From the NCBI GenBank assembly GCA_030533445.1, contig CM060065.1, positions 18,710,474 to 18,774,473 of the forward strand: 64,000 bases of DNA, written 5' to 3'. Positions within the stretch are counted from its first letter, which is position 1. Each line of letters starts with the position of its first letter. The notes below the pieces were generated by a model that did not search any database, was not told the DNA's origin, and was given only the letters and a program-made list of their open reading frames with translations. Made by a program: the position numbers and the translations under genes. The stretch comes from Cyprinodon diabolis (taxonomy: Eukaryota > Chordata > Actinopteri > Cyprinodontiformes > Cyprinodontidae). Below, piece after piece: positions 9,367 to 22,535 of this stretch.

Positions 9367-10857
9367 TATACATACATACCTACATATATATCTTTACGTA
9401 TATAAAATATGTGTGTGTGAAGTACTCTTTCATACATTTCTCGTATTCCTGTGAGCTTCGGGCTTCTTTGGAGTATCTTAACCTATTTTGGAAAAAGTTA
9501 ATATACATAGAAACACACAGATACACTTTTTTTGTGCGAGTTTGCACCTGAGTTTCAAATGTGCAACACAGATACCAAAACTGCAACCTCAGTTGATTTT
9601 CAGATGTGTCATTTACAGATTCTCCACCCACAAATATCGGTGGTTGTGTCACTATGACCACTATACTGCTAAAAGCACACAAGCACAAAAGATTCAAAAA
9701 TGCTGCCTGCTAAATTGCACACCCAAATCTCTTTACTGTTTTTTACGTGTTTTAAGATTTACAAACCCCCTGAGGATTGGGGCTCTACTATTCCAAACCT
9801 CCAACAGTTCAAAATACAGTAGCTGATGTGAACACTTAACATTTATAAAGGTATTCATCAAGGTATCCATGATGTCTCATATTATTTTGCTGTTTTTGCA
9901 CAAACTCCTCCCCAGTGCATCAGAAACAAATCTGGAAAAAGACTGTTCTGGAGTCATACTCTTTATCAGATCTTGTCAAACTGTGAGGTTATGATCCTAG
10001 GTATTATACAGATATCCCAAGATATCAACAGAATTGAAACAAATTCATAAAGATCAGCAGCTGGATCATGTGAAATGATGACACAGTATAACGAGCCCAA
10101 AGCTTCTCAAGCCTTATAGCAACTCAATCCCTGATGAATCAGTAGGAAATGATGAAAAATCAAATTTTGCACTCAATTGTTTTTAATTTTATCCACTTGT
10201 TTCTGTTCTGTTGCTCCTCTATACAATTATAATCCTCAGTATTTGTAAGAATTTGAAACAGTAGGTCTGTTAGTGCAGCCTCTGCCCTAACAAAAGATTT
10301 CTTGTCTATACTCTGTTGCACAGGGCACAACAGAGCATGTTATAACGCATCCTGAAGGCTAAGTAAAGCTGAAAGCAGATGCTGGAAGAAAAATCCCTAC
10401 TTGAGAGCCGATTTTCCAATATCACCACAATTGAGTGAGAATTGGATATACAATAAACAAAGCAGGGGAAGCAAAGTTGGGTAGCTGGGGACTATCAAGG
10501 ATAGAATGCAACTTAAGTTTCCATGTGTACAGGTTACAGAAACACATTATGTCAGGGTGTCCACACAGCAGATAAGGTCAGGAATTCCAAAACTGTTTTC
10601 AAATAAAGCTAAACATCTTAGCTCCGCTAACCAATAACATCATGGAAGGTAGCCATCTTTGCAATAACTTTTGCTGGTCTGGTTGCATGTGGATTCTAGG
10701 CAGTCTATCCAACAAACTGGCTGAAGTTGTCCCCTTAAGACCACTGCTTCATTTTCAAAAAAGCAGAACAGACAGAAATAAGTAAATAGGCGGGGAAAAA
10801 ATGAAAGGAGTAAAAAACTTAACAGAAAAAATAAAAGCATACACAGAAATAAATGCA
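9367..10857. other. No gene recognised
   Basis: AT-rich sequence. The reading frames present are short and lack recognisable motifs. Confidence 0.5.
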
Positions 10858-12214
<1,357 letters not shown>

Positions 12215-12216
12215 TT

Positions 12217-12234
12217 TGGTGTCAGAAGTGGGAT
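12217..12234 (+). promoter_or_regulatory. Primer binding site, tRNA-Leu type
   Basis: TGGTGTCAGAAGTGGGAT begins with TGG, the complement of the tRNA CCA end, and continues as the complement of a vertebrate tRNA-Leu 3' acceptor arm. It lies two bases downstream of the LTR. Confidence 0.8.
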
Positions 12235-12283
12235 CAACGCTGACAGAAATTGGAGTCATAAGGAAAGTGGTAACTGGCGTGAG

Positions 12284-13419
12284 ATGGCGTATCGTAGGCT
12301 GAAGAAGGATGACAAAGCTGCAGAACCAGCAGAGGACCAGGAGGACGCTCGAGGAGAAGATGGGGACCACACTCAAGGGTCTGAGCTGGCGGCACTGCGT
12401 AAGCTCCTGGAGAGGTCACTGGAGAGCCAGCAGAAGGAGGCCATGAAACAGGAACAGCGCTGGAGGGGCATCCAGGTCCAGCTGAATCAGCTCCGCGATG
12501 ACTTCGAGGGAGAGAAGCAGACGGTGTCCACGGCAATGGCAGCGGCGGTCCAGGCAGCATCAGCGGCGGGGGGCCAACCTGCAGCGGCAGCGGCAGCGGC
12601 CAACCTGCAGCGGTGGCGGCGGCGACAGGGGGCCAACCTGCGGCGGCAGCGGCGGCGACAGGGGGCCAAATGCCACCACCACCAGTAGCAGCAGCACCGC
12701 CACCACTGCCAGTAGCAGCAGCATCACCACCACTGCCATCAGTAGCAGCAACACCACTAGCAATGCCCATGGAGTGGTCCAGACGCGCCATCCCAAAACT
12801 GGAGGAAGGAGAAGACATCGAGCAGTATCTCATGACGTTCGAGCGGCTAGCTACAGCATACTACTGGCCAAAGGAGAACTGGGCGGTGATCCTCGTCCCA
12901 CACCTCACAGGGAAAGCACGCGCAGCATATGTCGCAATGGATCCCAGCCACACCATGAACTATGACCGCGTAAGAGAAGCCATCTTGCAAAAGTTCGAGA
13001 TCAATGAGGAGACTTACAGGCGGCGATTCCGTGAGCCAGACGTCAAGCCCGGTGAGACACCCAGAGAATTGTACACCCGACTTAAAGATCTCTTTCACAA
13101 GTGGATTAGACCGACAATTAAGTCGGTTGAGGAAATCTGTGAGACCATGATACTGGAGCAGTACCTGAGGACCTTGGCTCCAGACGTCCGAGTATGGGTT
13201 AAGGAGCGGCACCCACAGAGTGGTCAGAGAGCAGCAGAACTGGTCGAAGACTACGTTGCAGCACGGCAGAGGCACACCAGCTTTCGCTTGAACCAAGACA
13301 ACAGGCCAGCAGCCAGAGGTAGGTCTGATGGTTTTGGTCAGGGTGGTGGTCAACAGCCTAGCAATCGTCCTAGAGATAATACTTTCCCCAGTAAGCCTAG
13401 CTTTCAGCCTAGAGCGTGA
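12284..13419 (+). pseudogene. SCAN-like gypsy Gag, frameshifted and truncated
   Basis: The ORF opens at ATG 12284 (MAYRRLKKDDKAAEP...) with a charged, coiled-coil-like N terminus (LAALRKLLERSLESQQKEA). A GC-rich Ala/Gln/Pro low-complexity stretch at about 12540-12740 changes frame, and the remainder runs in the frame open from 12613. The second half contains an EDIEQYLMTFERLATAYYW capsid-like region. It then has a region at about 13000-13258 closely like a vertebrate SCAN domain (RRRFREP..., ELYTRLKDLFHKWIRP, ILEQYLRTLAPDVRVWVKE). SCAN domains are known to derive from Gmr1-like gypsy gag. The protein ends in an Arg/Gly-rich tail and stops exactly at the junction with the inverted LTR, before any zinc knuckle or pol. 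Confidence 0.8.
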
Positions 13420-13657
13420 CACGCGCTGCCCACTCAGGGCAAACTGTGCAGAGCGATTGAGCAGGTGTGTGTGTGCGCATGGGAGGAGCCCAATATTTCT
13501 CGGTAGCACTCAAGGGTGCGTTGCAGTAAGAGCCCCGCAATTGTCCATGACATTCACAATAGTTCGTCAGGCAACTCACATTCATAAATGTCCACAATCA
13601 CACACAAGCAATTAGTCTTTTAGAAACAGTGAGGAGGGGAGAAATCGCCTACTCACA
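13420..13657 (-). repeat. Inverted copy of the LTR 5' end
   Basis: Reverse complement of 11024-11255, with scattered substitutions. The junction with gag falls in a GC-rich segment, GCGTGACACGCGCTGCCC, that also occurs at 11259-11276 in the left LTR in the same, non-inverted orientation. Confidence 0.9.
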
Positions 13658-13669
13658 CTATCTATCTAT

Positions 13670-14567
13670 ATTCTTTTATGCCTGTTAATAATACAACTAA
13701 TCAAACATAGGTACCGCAAAATAATTACTAAATACAAAGTGGTACTTGTAAGAGCATCGTCACTCACATAGATTCACTATAGCAGATCAACATTTTAGTG
13801 TCATTTACAGATGATGAATTATCCCAATTTTCTTTTTAAGGCTTCATAGATATGCAGATACCAGTACCTATTGCAATTTAACCCAGATAGGACAGACACA
13901 GAATACTGTTTCTATAACAGGTAATAAACATCAGTGCTGAGTAAAATCTAAACACTTTGGAAGCAGCTACTGTAGCTCTCTCTATTTTACATCCTCATCT
14001 TTCAAAACCGGTGAGCTCATTCTTTGGCCTTCTACTACAATACAGAGCATTGACAACTTTTCTTCTGTACAAAATCATAGAGATTTTCCTTTTAGGAGCT
14101 GACATACTGTCCTGATATATACAATATCTCTACTGTGTTAAGCTTTAATCTGTAAACTATTAAAAGTGGAGGTAATTGAGCAGAATAATTCAATAATTTG
14201 GCTCTGTTTGGTGCTGGATCTATAAATATATAGAAATATAAAGGAAAGATCAAATTCAATAAACTGCTTTGTCATAAAAATCTGTAACAAAGTAAAATTT
14301 TATAAACACACAGACAGACAATTACATGATTTCACAATAAATTCAAAAACCCTGCTCAACAATCTGACTAGCCAAATGCTGCATTGGAGAAAAGCTTCAG
14401 TCACAGAAAAGAGAAATGGTAAGTGAATGTAAATGAAAACATGCTGGATGTTTAAAGATCAACTTATATGGGTTCAGACTATTGGTAAGAGAATAAATGG
14501 GTTGCTAAGAGAGATTAAGTGTTTAAAAAAAATTTAATGGAAAACTTTTTTTTTGTTTTGTTTTCCT
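13670..14567. other. No gene recognised
   Basis: AT-rich sequence without an open frame of note or a repeat I can name. Confidence 0.5.
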
Positions 14568-14572
14568 CCAGA

Positions 14573-15251
14573 TGAAATGATTTCGGATCAAGACTCTGGC
14601 ACAGCAGCAGTACGTACGACAGGAGAACTGAGTTTATTTGAAGGGTTTTTATTGGGTTTTTATTATACTGGAAGCAGAGAAAACAGGAAATCCAATGCGG
14701 TGTCTCACTGCAAAACAGGTCAGGTGATCAGCATGAGTTCCAGCTAATGTTGAGATGAACATTGAGGGCAGACTTACTTCTCAGGGCTTGGAAACAGGCT
14801 GAGAGGGAGAGCAACAGTGTCCACAGAGAGGGGGTCACGACCTTGGAGTTACCGGGTTCTTTGGGCGTTGGAGGGTGGACAGGCAGGTGAGCTCAGCTTT
14901 AGCGAATCTTCAAAGAAAGCTCTTGGGGAGGAGAGGAAAGCGCCGTTGAGCAAGGAACAGGAGCCAGCCTTCAGCAAGAGGAAAACTAAAGGAAAACAGA
15001 GACAAGACTGGTAAGTAAGACTATCAGAACAAGTTAAACTAACTTGGACGCCTTGAAGAGGGACCCAGTTACCACTGGTATAGGTAACCATCTGTCGTCT
15101 GCCTCAGGGAATCCACTCCTCTAAATACTGCTTCCTTGATTGTGGCTGATGAGTAACAGCTGGGAGCCTCACCTGCCTGGCACACCCTGAAAATGAAGGT
15201 GAGAAAACAGAAACAAAAACTCCAAACCAAAGCAGCTCTGTGGACACAACA
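14573..15251 (-). repeat. Solo LTR, 679 bp, different family
   Basis: Bounded by TGAAATGATTTCGG and GGACACAACA (TG...CA) and flanked by the perfect 5-bp duplication CCAGA (14568-14572 and 15252-15256). On the minus strand a TATTTA box-like motif (near 15120) lies upstream of AATAAA (near 14635), which supports minus orientation. Its sequence is unlike the TGTTGGGATC gypsy LTRs elsewhere in the window. No internal region remains. Confidence 0.75.
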
Positions 15252-15256
15252 CCAGA

Positions 15257-18200
15257 TACCTTTTGGACTGCATCCCATGTATATTGTTACTAAAGATTGT
15301 CCTCCCCCTGGTGGTCTGGAGCACTTCTCCTATGCATAGCTAGTTTGGAACCATTCTTAACTGGTAGCTGTTTCAAATACTTGAATCATTTTCCCTTTGC
15401 ATGGGACTTGTTTTCGTGTGCTGGACTCATTTTTGCGTTTATTAGTCTAATTTGAAAAATGCTTAGCAATTAAGTTTGGAGGACCTTTTGAATATGTTGT
15501 GAAATCATGTATTTTCATGATGCTTCCGTCCATTGAACTCAAGTGTATAAAGAAAAAAAATCAAACATTTTTTTATAATTTAAAGGCCAATTACTTTTTT
15601 GACTGATAAACATAAATATCGCTGGTATAATTCTTATGTTATGTTAGATAAAATCGTCTGAATGCAAAGCTTCCATTACATAATACAAAAATCAGGTTAC
15701 TGGTAATCAAATATTTTTTATTGAAGGAACCATTACGGTGGATAAGTTACATATCAGTCTGCCCATCCATCTGTTTGCCCCCGAAATTAGGATTTGCCAT
15801 TTGTGTCACTTGTTACTTAAACATCATATCTAAATATTTTGTGGCTGTGGAATTTGATAATTAAAAACACTTCCCCATTTCAGAATAGCAGGGCTGGTGT
15901 TTTTATTTCGAGGTTTAGTGTGATGTATATTTACAGTCACAGAGTCTTCCTTTTGGGATATACCACATAATATGCCAAGAGAGAGGTTTTAATTATGATC
16001 TCAGTAGTATGCTGCATGTGTCTTGTGTTGGCTCTGATTAGTGCTTAGGGAATCAAGGCTGTAATTGTTTGTGCTAAGCACTGTGTGAGTATGTATTTGT
16101 GTCTCAGGGATGAGAGTGGTTGGTCACCCAAAGGGCTTATGTTTCTACTCTGAACAGAGGAAAAGTGATTTATTTGCTCAGGGCCACACTGTGCATCCAC
16201 TCAGCATCAAGCACCCTAGGGTGACAACATCATGGTCATCTCCTCTGCAGGAAATGATGCAAGCTCTACTGTAATTACATAGGGTGTGAGACCAATAAAA
16301 TGGGGCCTATTCGTGTCACAGCATCAGATAAGGACTGGCTGTTGGATGCATTGCAGCAATTACTGCAGGCCTGCGATCTTCGGCTGTGGAATTGGGAAAT
16401 GATCATCTGTGAAGCACAGCAGAGTACTACTGCCTCCAGCACAATAACTCTACATGTCCACTTGGCTATGTCAGCTGTGCATGAGAAGACAACATGAGGA
16501 ATACAAAGGGAAAAAAGATTATCTTACAAGCTAGACAGACAGACAAGCAGACAGACAGACAGATTGAACTATTAAATGATTATTTTGTAGATAGGAATTC
16601 TCGTCATGTTGCAAATAAGTGTATTTACTGTAAAACTGGTTAATATGTTAAAAACTTTAATGGGCTAATGGAGAAAGGATGGTAAAATCCCACATTCCTT
16701 GAAAGATAGGCCAAAACAAAGGTTATTATCAAGGAGAGTTTGGAAGATAATTGGTATATTTGTTAAGATATATTTCGATAAACAACTTGAAACAAGTAGA
16801 CAATAGAAAGATGAAGGGGAATGAAGTGTGAAGCGGCATCCGCTAAGAAAGAGTGGATGCGTTGTGAACACTAAACTAATGAGGTAGATGTCGCTTTGTG
16901 TCTTTGGAGACACAATGGCCAGCCATCTGCAATCCACCCTTTTTTATTGCTTCCCAATGGTTTATGCCAGTGTGTGCTCAATTCCCAGAGAAAAAGGTAG
17001 GCAAAGTGTCTCTGAGAGGAAGACATTTTTGCTGTTTGAGAGAGATGGTGGGAACACGAAAGGAGGGCTTTGTCAGAGAAGGTCTGAGGTCAATGAGTGT
17101 ATGAGACACAGCAATTGATCTCGTGGAGAACTGTGTTATCACAAGTAATTAATGAGCAAGAGAAACACTTCTGTAGAATAGTCTCTAACTGTCATCGAAG
17201 GAAATCAGTATCTTACTAACCACACATTTATTCTGAGCTTTAACATTTATTGTATTTGATCCAAAAATATAAAATGGTATGGTTTATTGCATGACTAGAC
17301 TAGGTCTGTTTGGCAGTGATGAATATCCCATATTGGTGTTATTCAAAAAAAGCAAAAGCAAAACCCAAATGATATTCAGGTCTTACCCACAGGCAAAGAA
17401 AAGCCTCAGATCTGTTTCTTTGCATAACACCGTATGAAAGCTAAAAATTACAAATGTTTTCAGTGAGCATTATAATGGAAACCCCAAAATGGGTATAACA
17501 CATCTCCTTTGAAGATTTCATGATGCCTTCTCTCTGATGGGTTACAATTTCTCTGGATCGTTTCACTCTCCAAGTCCACTTTACATCCCGTAAGAGGGAT
17601 TGTCTGGGTGTGGTGTGTTTGCTTGACGGGGGCAATCTGGCTGCGTGTGGGCACTGATGGCATTTATGTGTACATTTTCAAGATATGTTAGGGAAACGTA
17701 GCAGAAACATGTTCTGGCACAGACAGAAATGGTGCTTTCTTAGGGATTAAAGATGGATGGATAAATGATTGGACAGGAAAGATGGAATGACTGAATAGTG
17801 GAGACACTGCACTGTATTACAAAAGTTGTATTGCTTCTTAATACTCAAACGCAAAAGTAAAAGCAATCCCACAATAGCCATGGGAATTATGGCAGAAAAA
17901 AAGTCAAAGATAAAAATTTTTATTTTTTCTGCTACAAAGTCTTGTACTCATTGTATTTTAATTAGAATTCTTAATACATGTTATTTACTCTATTATACTT
18001 ACCTTTTATAGCAAGCATTTTAAACACCCCTCCTCTGAATTTGTCTGATGTTAGATTTTTTACACTGCTTATAAAGCAGCAGATCGTTTTCTTAGCAAAC
18101 TCCTACTTTATCAGAAGGTAGCGATGAGATAGTAGCTAAATCTGAAAAATACTATTTCAGGTAAAATCTCCCTGAGCCTAATTTTGTTTTTGTCTAAATC

Positions 18201-18770
18201 CTGCTTCAAAGCTGCCATGGACATTTTCAACTGAATTTATTCATAAAGGATTTGTTGCAAAATGCCTTACTTTATCTAACGTTTTGATATAGGAAGGTCC
18301 TGACAGATATTCAGCCACCATTAAATAGATCCTTCTATCTTCTCCCATTAGCTATAATATCTAAACACCATAAGGACTCTCAGTATATCAACGTGACCAT
18401 ATTCTTCACGAGTGCACATTACAGTAGCAGGGGTTGCTCCTTTATGCTTTATTCTTTGAAAGAGAGATGCATTATTTGAAAACAGTTAAAAACTTTTGAA
18501 CTTACGCATTAAATGGAAAAGATCCTCATCATACCCTGCAACTATGGGTAAGAAATAGATGCGAAAATCATTAATAAAATCAATACAAGTCCATTCATAT
18601 TTTTAAAGATTAAAAAGATTATTTGATGAAATTGACCTTAATAATAACTGCATATTTATCTGTCTCATTAAAAAAATCTACAGATGAAAAATTCAATCAT
18701 TATTTTTGTGGCACTTTCCTTGTAAATACTCAAAGGAACAAAAGTTTTATATTTACTCTTATTGATCTCA
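15257..18770. other. No gene recognised; short (ACAG)n
   Basis: Non-coding AT-rich sequence. A short impure ACAG/AGAC microsatellite lies at about 16533-16563. Confidence 0.5.
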
Positions 18771-18775
18771 CATTG

Positions 18776-18939
18776 GAGAAATTTACCTCTGTATTTAACC
18801 CATCCCCTTGGGGAGCAGTGAGCTGCCACCATGGGTCTTGATCAGAGACCCAGAGTGGCAGTCTGTGGGAGTGGGGCTAGAACTCAGAACCTCAGGATTC
18901 CAAACTCCATGCCCTAACCACTAGGCTGCCACTCCCCCT
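18776..18939 (-). mobile_element. tRNA-derived SINE fragment
   Basis: Read on the minus strand, it starts GGGGGAGTGGCAGCCTAGTG with a box A-like TGGCAGCCTAGTGG. A box B-like GGTTCTGAGTTCTAGCC follows, then a body ending in ATGGGTTAAATACAGAGG. These are RNA polymerase III internal promoter features. It is related in layout to the copies at 55.0 and 57.2 kb. The family name is not known to me. Confidence 0.6.
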
Positions 18940-20979
18940 AACACACATGTGTAACACAAATTGTTTTCAATCCAAAATGCATTTACAGTTTGCATACAAC
19001 CACTTCATTTGGAAATATTTTTTTTTTTTCACTCTGTTACTAATTATCCAGCAACAGCAAGTTACATACATGTACTGTACCATGATTCTCAGTCAATTTA
19101 TCCAGTTTATTTACATGAGAATGTTTTTTTAACAGGTGTTATGACAAAAACATCTGCATAGGAGTAATGGGAGTCGAAGATAATAAAGCATCTCTGATGT
19201 TTTAATTGGTTTTATATTTATCTAAAACAAATTTTTTTTTTTTTTTTTTAGAAATTCCACACTTGAATATTTAGACATTTTAAATTAGCTCACTTACTCC
19301 CCCTACTGGGCAGGTAAATGAGCAATGTCCATGTGACATCTTGTTGAGAGCTCTCATTATTGACTAAAAAAGACCTTGCAGGTAAACTCACATTTAAATT
19401 AACCAAATAAACCCTAAATAATTGTATTTAGGCTACTAAAATCATTCAATCATAATATTGCTAATTATCAACAAAGAACAAATCATTACAAGTCCAAGGA
19501 GATGATAAACTGAAACATAAAGACTTTGAAATAATCTGTGTACTACACAAAAGCTTCTTTTTTTCCCTCTATCTTCTTACTAGTCTTGCTGCTTTCTCTC
19601 TATATTCCCTCCTACCTGGCTGGTTGTCCCGCTGACAGGAACTGTAGAGTGAGAGATCTCTGCAGCAGCAGACAGTGGTGATGCCTCATCAGACTGCCAG
19701 CAAGCCCCATGGCCCCCTCATGGCGCCACAGCTGGGTGGATGGACATGATCACTCACTCACAGACAGGATTAACCCTCCCCAACTGCATCTGTCTTTGCT
19801 GTCCTGTTTCTAATCTCTGTCCCCTGGCCTCTGTCTGTCTCTTCGCTTTAGCTTGTCTCCATCCTACAAAGCTTATGCACATGTCACTGTGGTGTTAAAC
19901 TGAAACAAAGAAGAGGCTGCCCAAGAGATCTAGACAACTATTTAAGCAGCAGGATATTTATTATCAAGGGTATTTTTTATGACAATAAATCTGTGAGGTA
20001 AAAATTCTGCTGTGAGGTTTATAGTGCCTTACAACTAATCACAATGCTGAGAAAGTCATCAACAAAGTCCTCTATGTCCTGCACTGTAAAGCCTCAACAT
20101 TTATTTATTTTAAAATAAATTGCATCCTCAAAAATTCAATGTTCTTACGTGTTTCTGCAGTTTGTTTAGTGAGAGAACACTATGTTATAGCTATAATTAT
20201 TAAACATCTTTTGGTAAAGAGATGACATATCAGTTGGCAAAATTACCCACTGATATGTCATTTTCAGGACCGCTTAACAAAACACAAGGTTAATTTTTTT
20301 ATTTGCCATGTCATATTTATATTCAAGGTCATATTTAATATCATCTATATTTTTTATTGAGAGTAGGTAAATATTTTTAAGTTGCACGTCTTTCCAACCT
20401 AAATCTGTGAAAGAAGCCAAAGATCTCGGTGACAGGAAGTAGGTTTGTCAACTTCAAAGACTTTAAAATAATCTCAAAAAAGTTGCATTATCAAAGATAC
20501 CAGCTGAGACGTGCAACAACCATATCTTTTTGGGTTTTTTATCATGCAAAAGGAGAATGCATTGACATGGACATACAGACAAACTGAAATACCACAAACA
20601 TTAGTGTTCCTATGTCTGTTTTGGAGAATATATGAGGAAGAAAACAAATATATGATAACAAAATCAATAAAAAGATATCAATCAAAAAAATAAAAATTAA
20701 TAAATGGCAATGTCAATCTACAGTTTTCCCGCCAAATATCAAACTCATCATCATCATCATCATCATCATCATCACAAAAATGATAATAGTATTAGTGTTA
20801 AAGATGAAAGAGGAGGCAGGATGAAAGTGGTAATATGAAATTGAGCTTTATTTTTTTTTATATTCCCTTTTTATTTGAAGGATGCGTTAGACTCATTTAA
20901 CTTAAACAGTAAAAATAAATAAATAAACAACAATACCTGCAACGACAATTACACTAATGATTAAGATGGTTGTATCCAT
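18940..20979. other. No gene recognised; poly-T and (ATC)n
   Basis: Holds a T-rich run near 19231-19251 and an (ATC)n microsatellite at about 20745-20775. No supported gene. Confidence 0.5.
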
Positions 20980-20993
20980 AATAGCTCTTTCTC
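20980..20993. repeat. LINE target site duplication, left copy
   Basis: AATAGCTCTTTCTC, repeated exactly at 25782-25795 after the poly(A) tail. Confidence 0.9.
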
Positions 20994-21009
20994 ATTAATA
21001 AACCAAGAC

Positions 21010-21021
21010 CAAGATGGCGGC
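21010..21021 (+). promoter_or_regulatory. YY1-like motif at LINE 5' end
   Basis: CAAGATGGCGGC within 30 bp of the element start. In mammalian L1 a similar motif helps set the transcription start. Here the role is inferred from sequence and position. Confidence 0.45.
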
Positions 21022-21249
21022 TGCGTGAGTGTTTTGTGTTGCAGACTGCTCTGCCAAACAAACTTTTTTCGAAAGACATGGCCTTCAATTATCTCTAATT
21101 ACTGAAACATGTTGTAGAACTTAAAGTTATATGAAAATTGCAGCCGACTTTTTTGTTTCAAGAAACGTTCTGACGCTTTAGCAAGCCCTAAGATGCAGTC
21201 AGGTGCAAATGAAGTTCTCCTGGACGCGCTCCAGTAATTAAAGTCCGAA

Positions 21250-22020
21250 ATGGTGCGTCATTTTGATGCAAGAATGGACACTATCCAGAGTAACTTGGAA
21301 ACAATAAAGCTCTCGCTCTCAAATCTAGGAGAGCATGTCTCGCAGCTTGAGCAGAGAGTTAGCAGCAACGAGGACAACATCTCTGATTATGGGAAACGAA
21401 TGGAAGTATTAGAAAAGGAAAACGCATACCTGCGCGCCAAGCTGGATGATATCGAAAACCGAAGCCGGGCTTACAATCTTCGCTTTGTCCACGTTCCGGA
21501 AAAATCGGAGGGAAAGGATACTCGTGGATTTATCTCCAACCTGATTGTTCACCTCTTCGGGAGTGAAAACTTCCCTACACCCCCGGCCATTGAGAAGGCC
21601 CATCGCTCCCCTGCGCAACAGCAACCCAAGGTGAAGGCGCAGCGCTCCGAGGCGCAGCAAGCAAAGAAGGGGGCAAATTGCCATCCAACACAGCAAACAC
21701 AGGACAACGTCAAGCCAAGAGTGATCATGGTGAGATTTCTCAGTCTTCAGGACAGAGAGAAAGTCCTTCGACTGGCCCGAGAAAAGCAACAACTTGTGTA
21801 CATTGGTGAGCGGATTCATATATTTCCCGACTTCAGTGCGGCTGTGATCAACAAACGGCGTGAATTCGATGACATTAAAAAACAGCTTAAGCAACGTAAA
21901 CTGGATTATCACATGACTTTCCCTGCTATACTTGTAGTCGATATCAACGGGAAACCTGTGCAGTTTAAAACACCCAACGCTGCGCTTCAGTTTCTGCAGA
22001 AAATTGGAAATGCTGACTGA
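21250..22020 (+). CDS. LINE ORF1 protein, L1-type (256 aa)
   Basis: RNA-binding chaperone of the LINE ribonucleoprotein. Residues 1-75 form a coiled coil with heptad leucines and valines (NLETIKLSLSNLGEHVSQLE, VLEKENAYLRAKLDD). The L1-type signature IENRSRAYNLRF lies at 68-79 and leads into an RRM-like domain, interrupted by a Gln/Ala/Lys-rich linker (about 120-155). The C-terminal domain (about 165-250) has VRFLSLQDREKVLRLARE, GERIHIFPDFSAAV and NKRREFDDIKKQLK, as in L1 ORF1p and L1TD1. An in-frame ATG exists upstream at 21193 but is cut off by TAA at 21235. The family's true start may be there, making this copy's ORF1 slightly short at the N terminus. Length is in the range expected for L1-type ORF1. 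Confidence 0.85.
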   Translation: MVRHFDARMDTIQSNLETIKLSLSNLGEHVSQLEQRVSSNEDNISDYGKRMEVLEKENAYLRAKLDDIENRSRAYNLRFVHVPEKSEGKDTRGFISNLIVHLFGSENFPTPPAIEKAHRSPAQQQPKVKAQRSEAQQAKKGANCHPTQQTQDNVKPRVIMVRFLSLQDREKVLRLAREKQQLVYIGERIHIFPDFSAAVINKRREFDDIKKQLKQRKLDYHMTFPAILVVDINGKPVQFKTPNAALQFLQKIGNAD

Positions 22021-22535
22021 CTCAACTTTGAGTTTAGCCTATTGTATATGAGTTCAGAAGATGCTGCAATTGTTTCATACCTTTTTTCCCCTTCTTCTGT
22101 TTCTTTTCTTTTTTTTTTTTTTTTTTTTTTTTTTCTTTGAAGGCAATGAATGATATGGAAAATTGAATAGTCGTGAAAGACACTCCTTAATTGTTCCTTT
22201 GCTCAAAACTGAGATACTTTGCATTTGGTATGATAAGCAGCCCTCTGTTGGCCTATTATTGGATTGCACATCTATGTGCTGTTTTGGTGCGCCCTACAAC
22301 GGGCCTTTCTCTGTTTTAGTTATGATAGATGCTGCCTTTTGTGGACTTAATGGGAAATTAAGAAGTAAAAGAATAATCATAATATTTTGTGTATGCTGGC
22401 AGATAGTCTACTTTCTTTTTCGGTCAAGGCCATATATGTGTGTTTGTGTGTGTGTGGTGAGATGTGTGTGTATGTGTGTGTTGCTCTTCTATCCTACGCT
22501 GTGTCCTGCTCTCTCTTATTTGGTTCTATTTGAAT

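Noticed and set aside
12234..12833. 199-codon minus-strand ORF rich in Ala/Gly/Pro
   Set aside because: It is antisense to the GC-rich low-complexity part of gag.
21409..21912. 167-codon minus-strand ORF
   Set aside because: It is a shadow of LINE ORF1.
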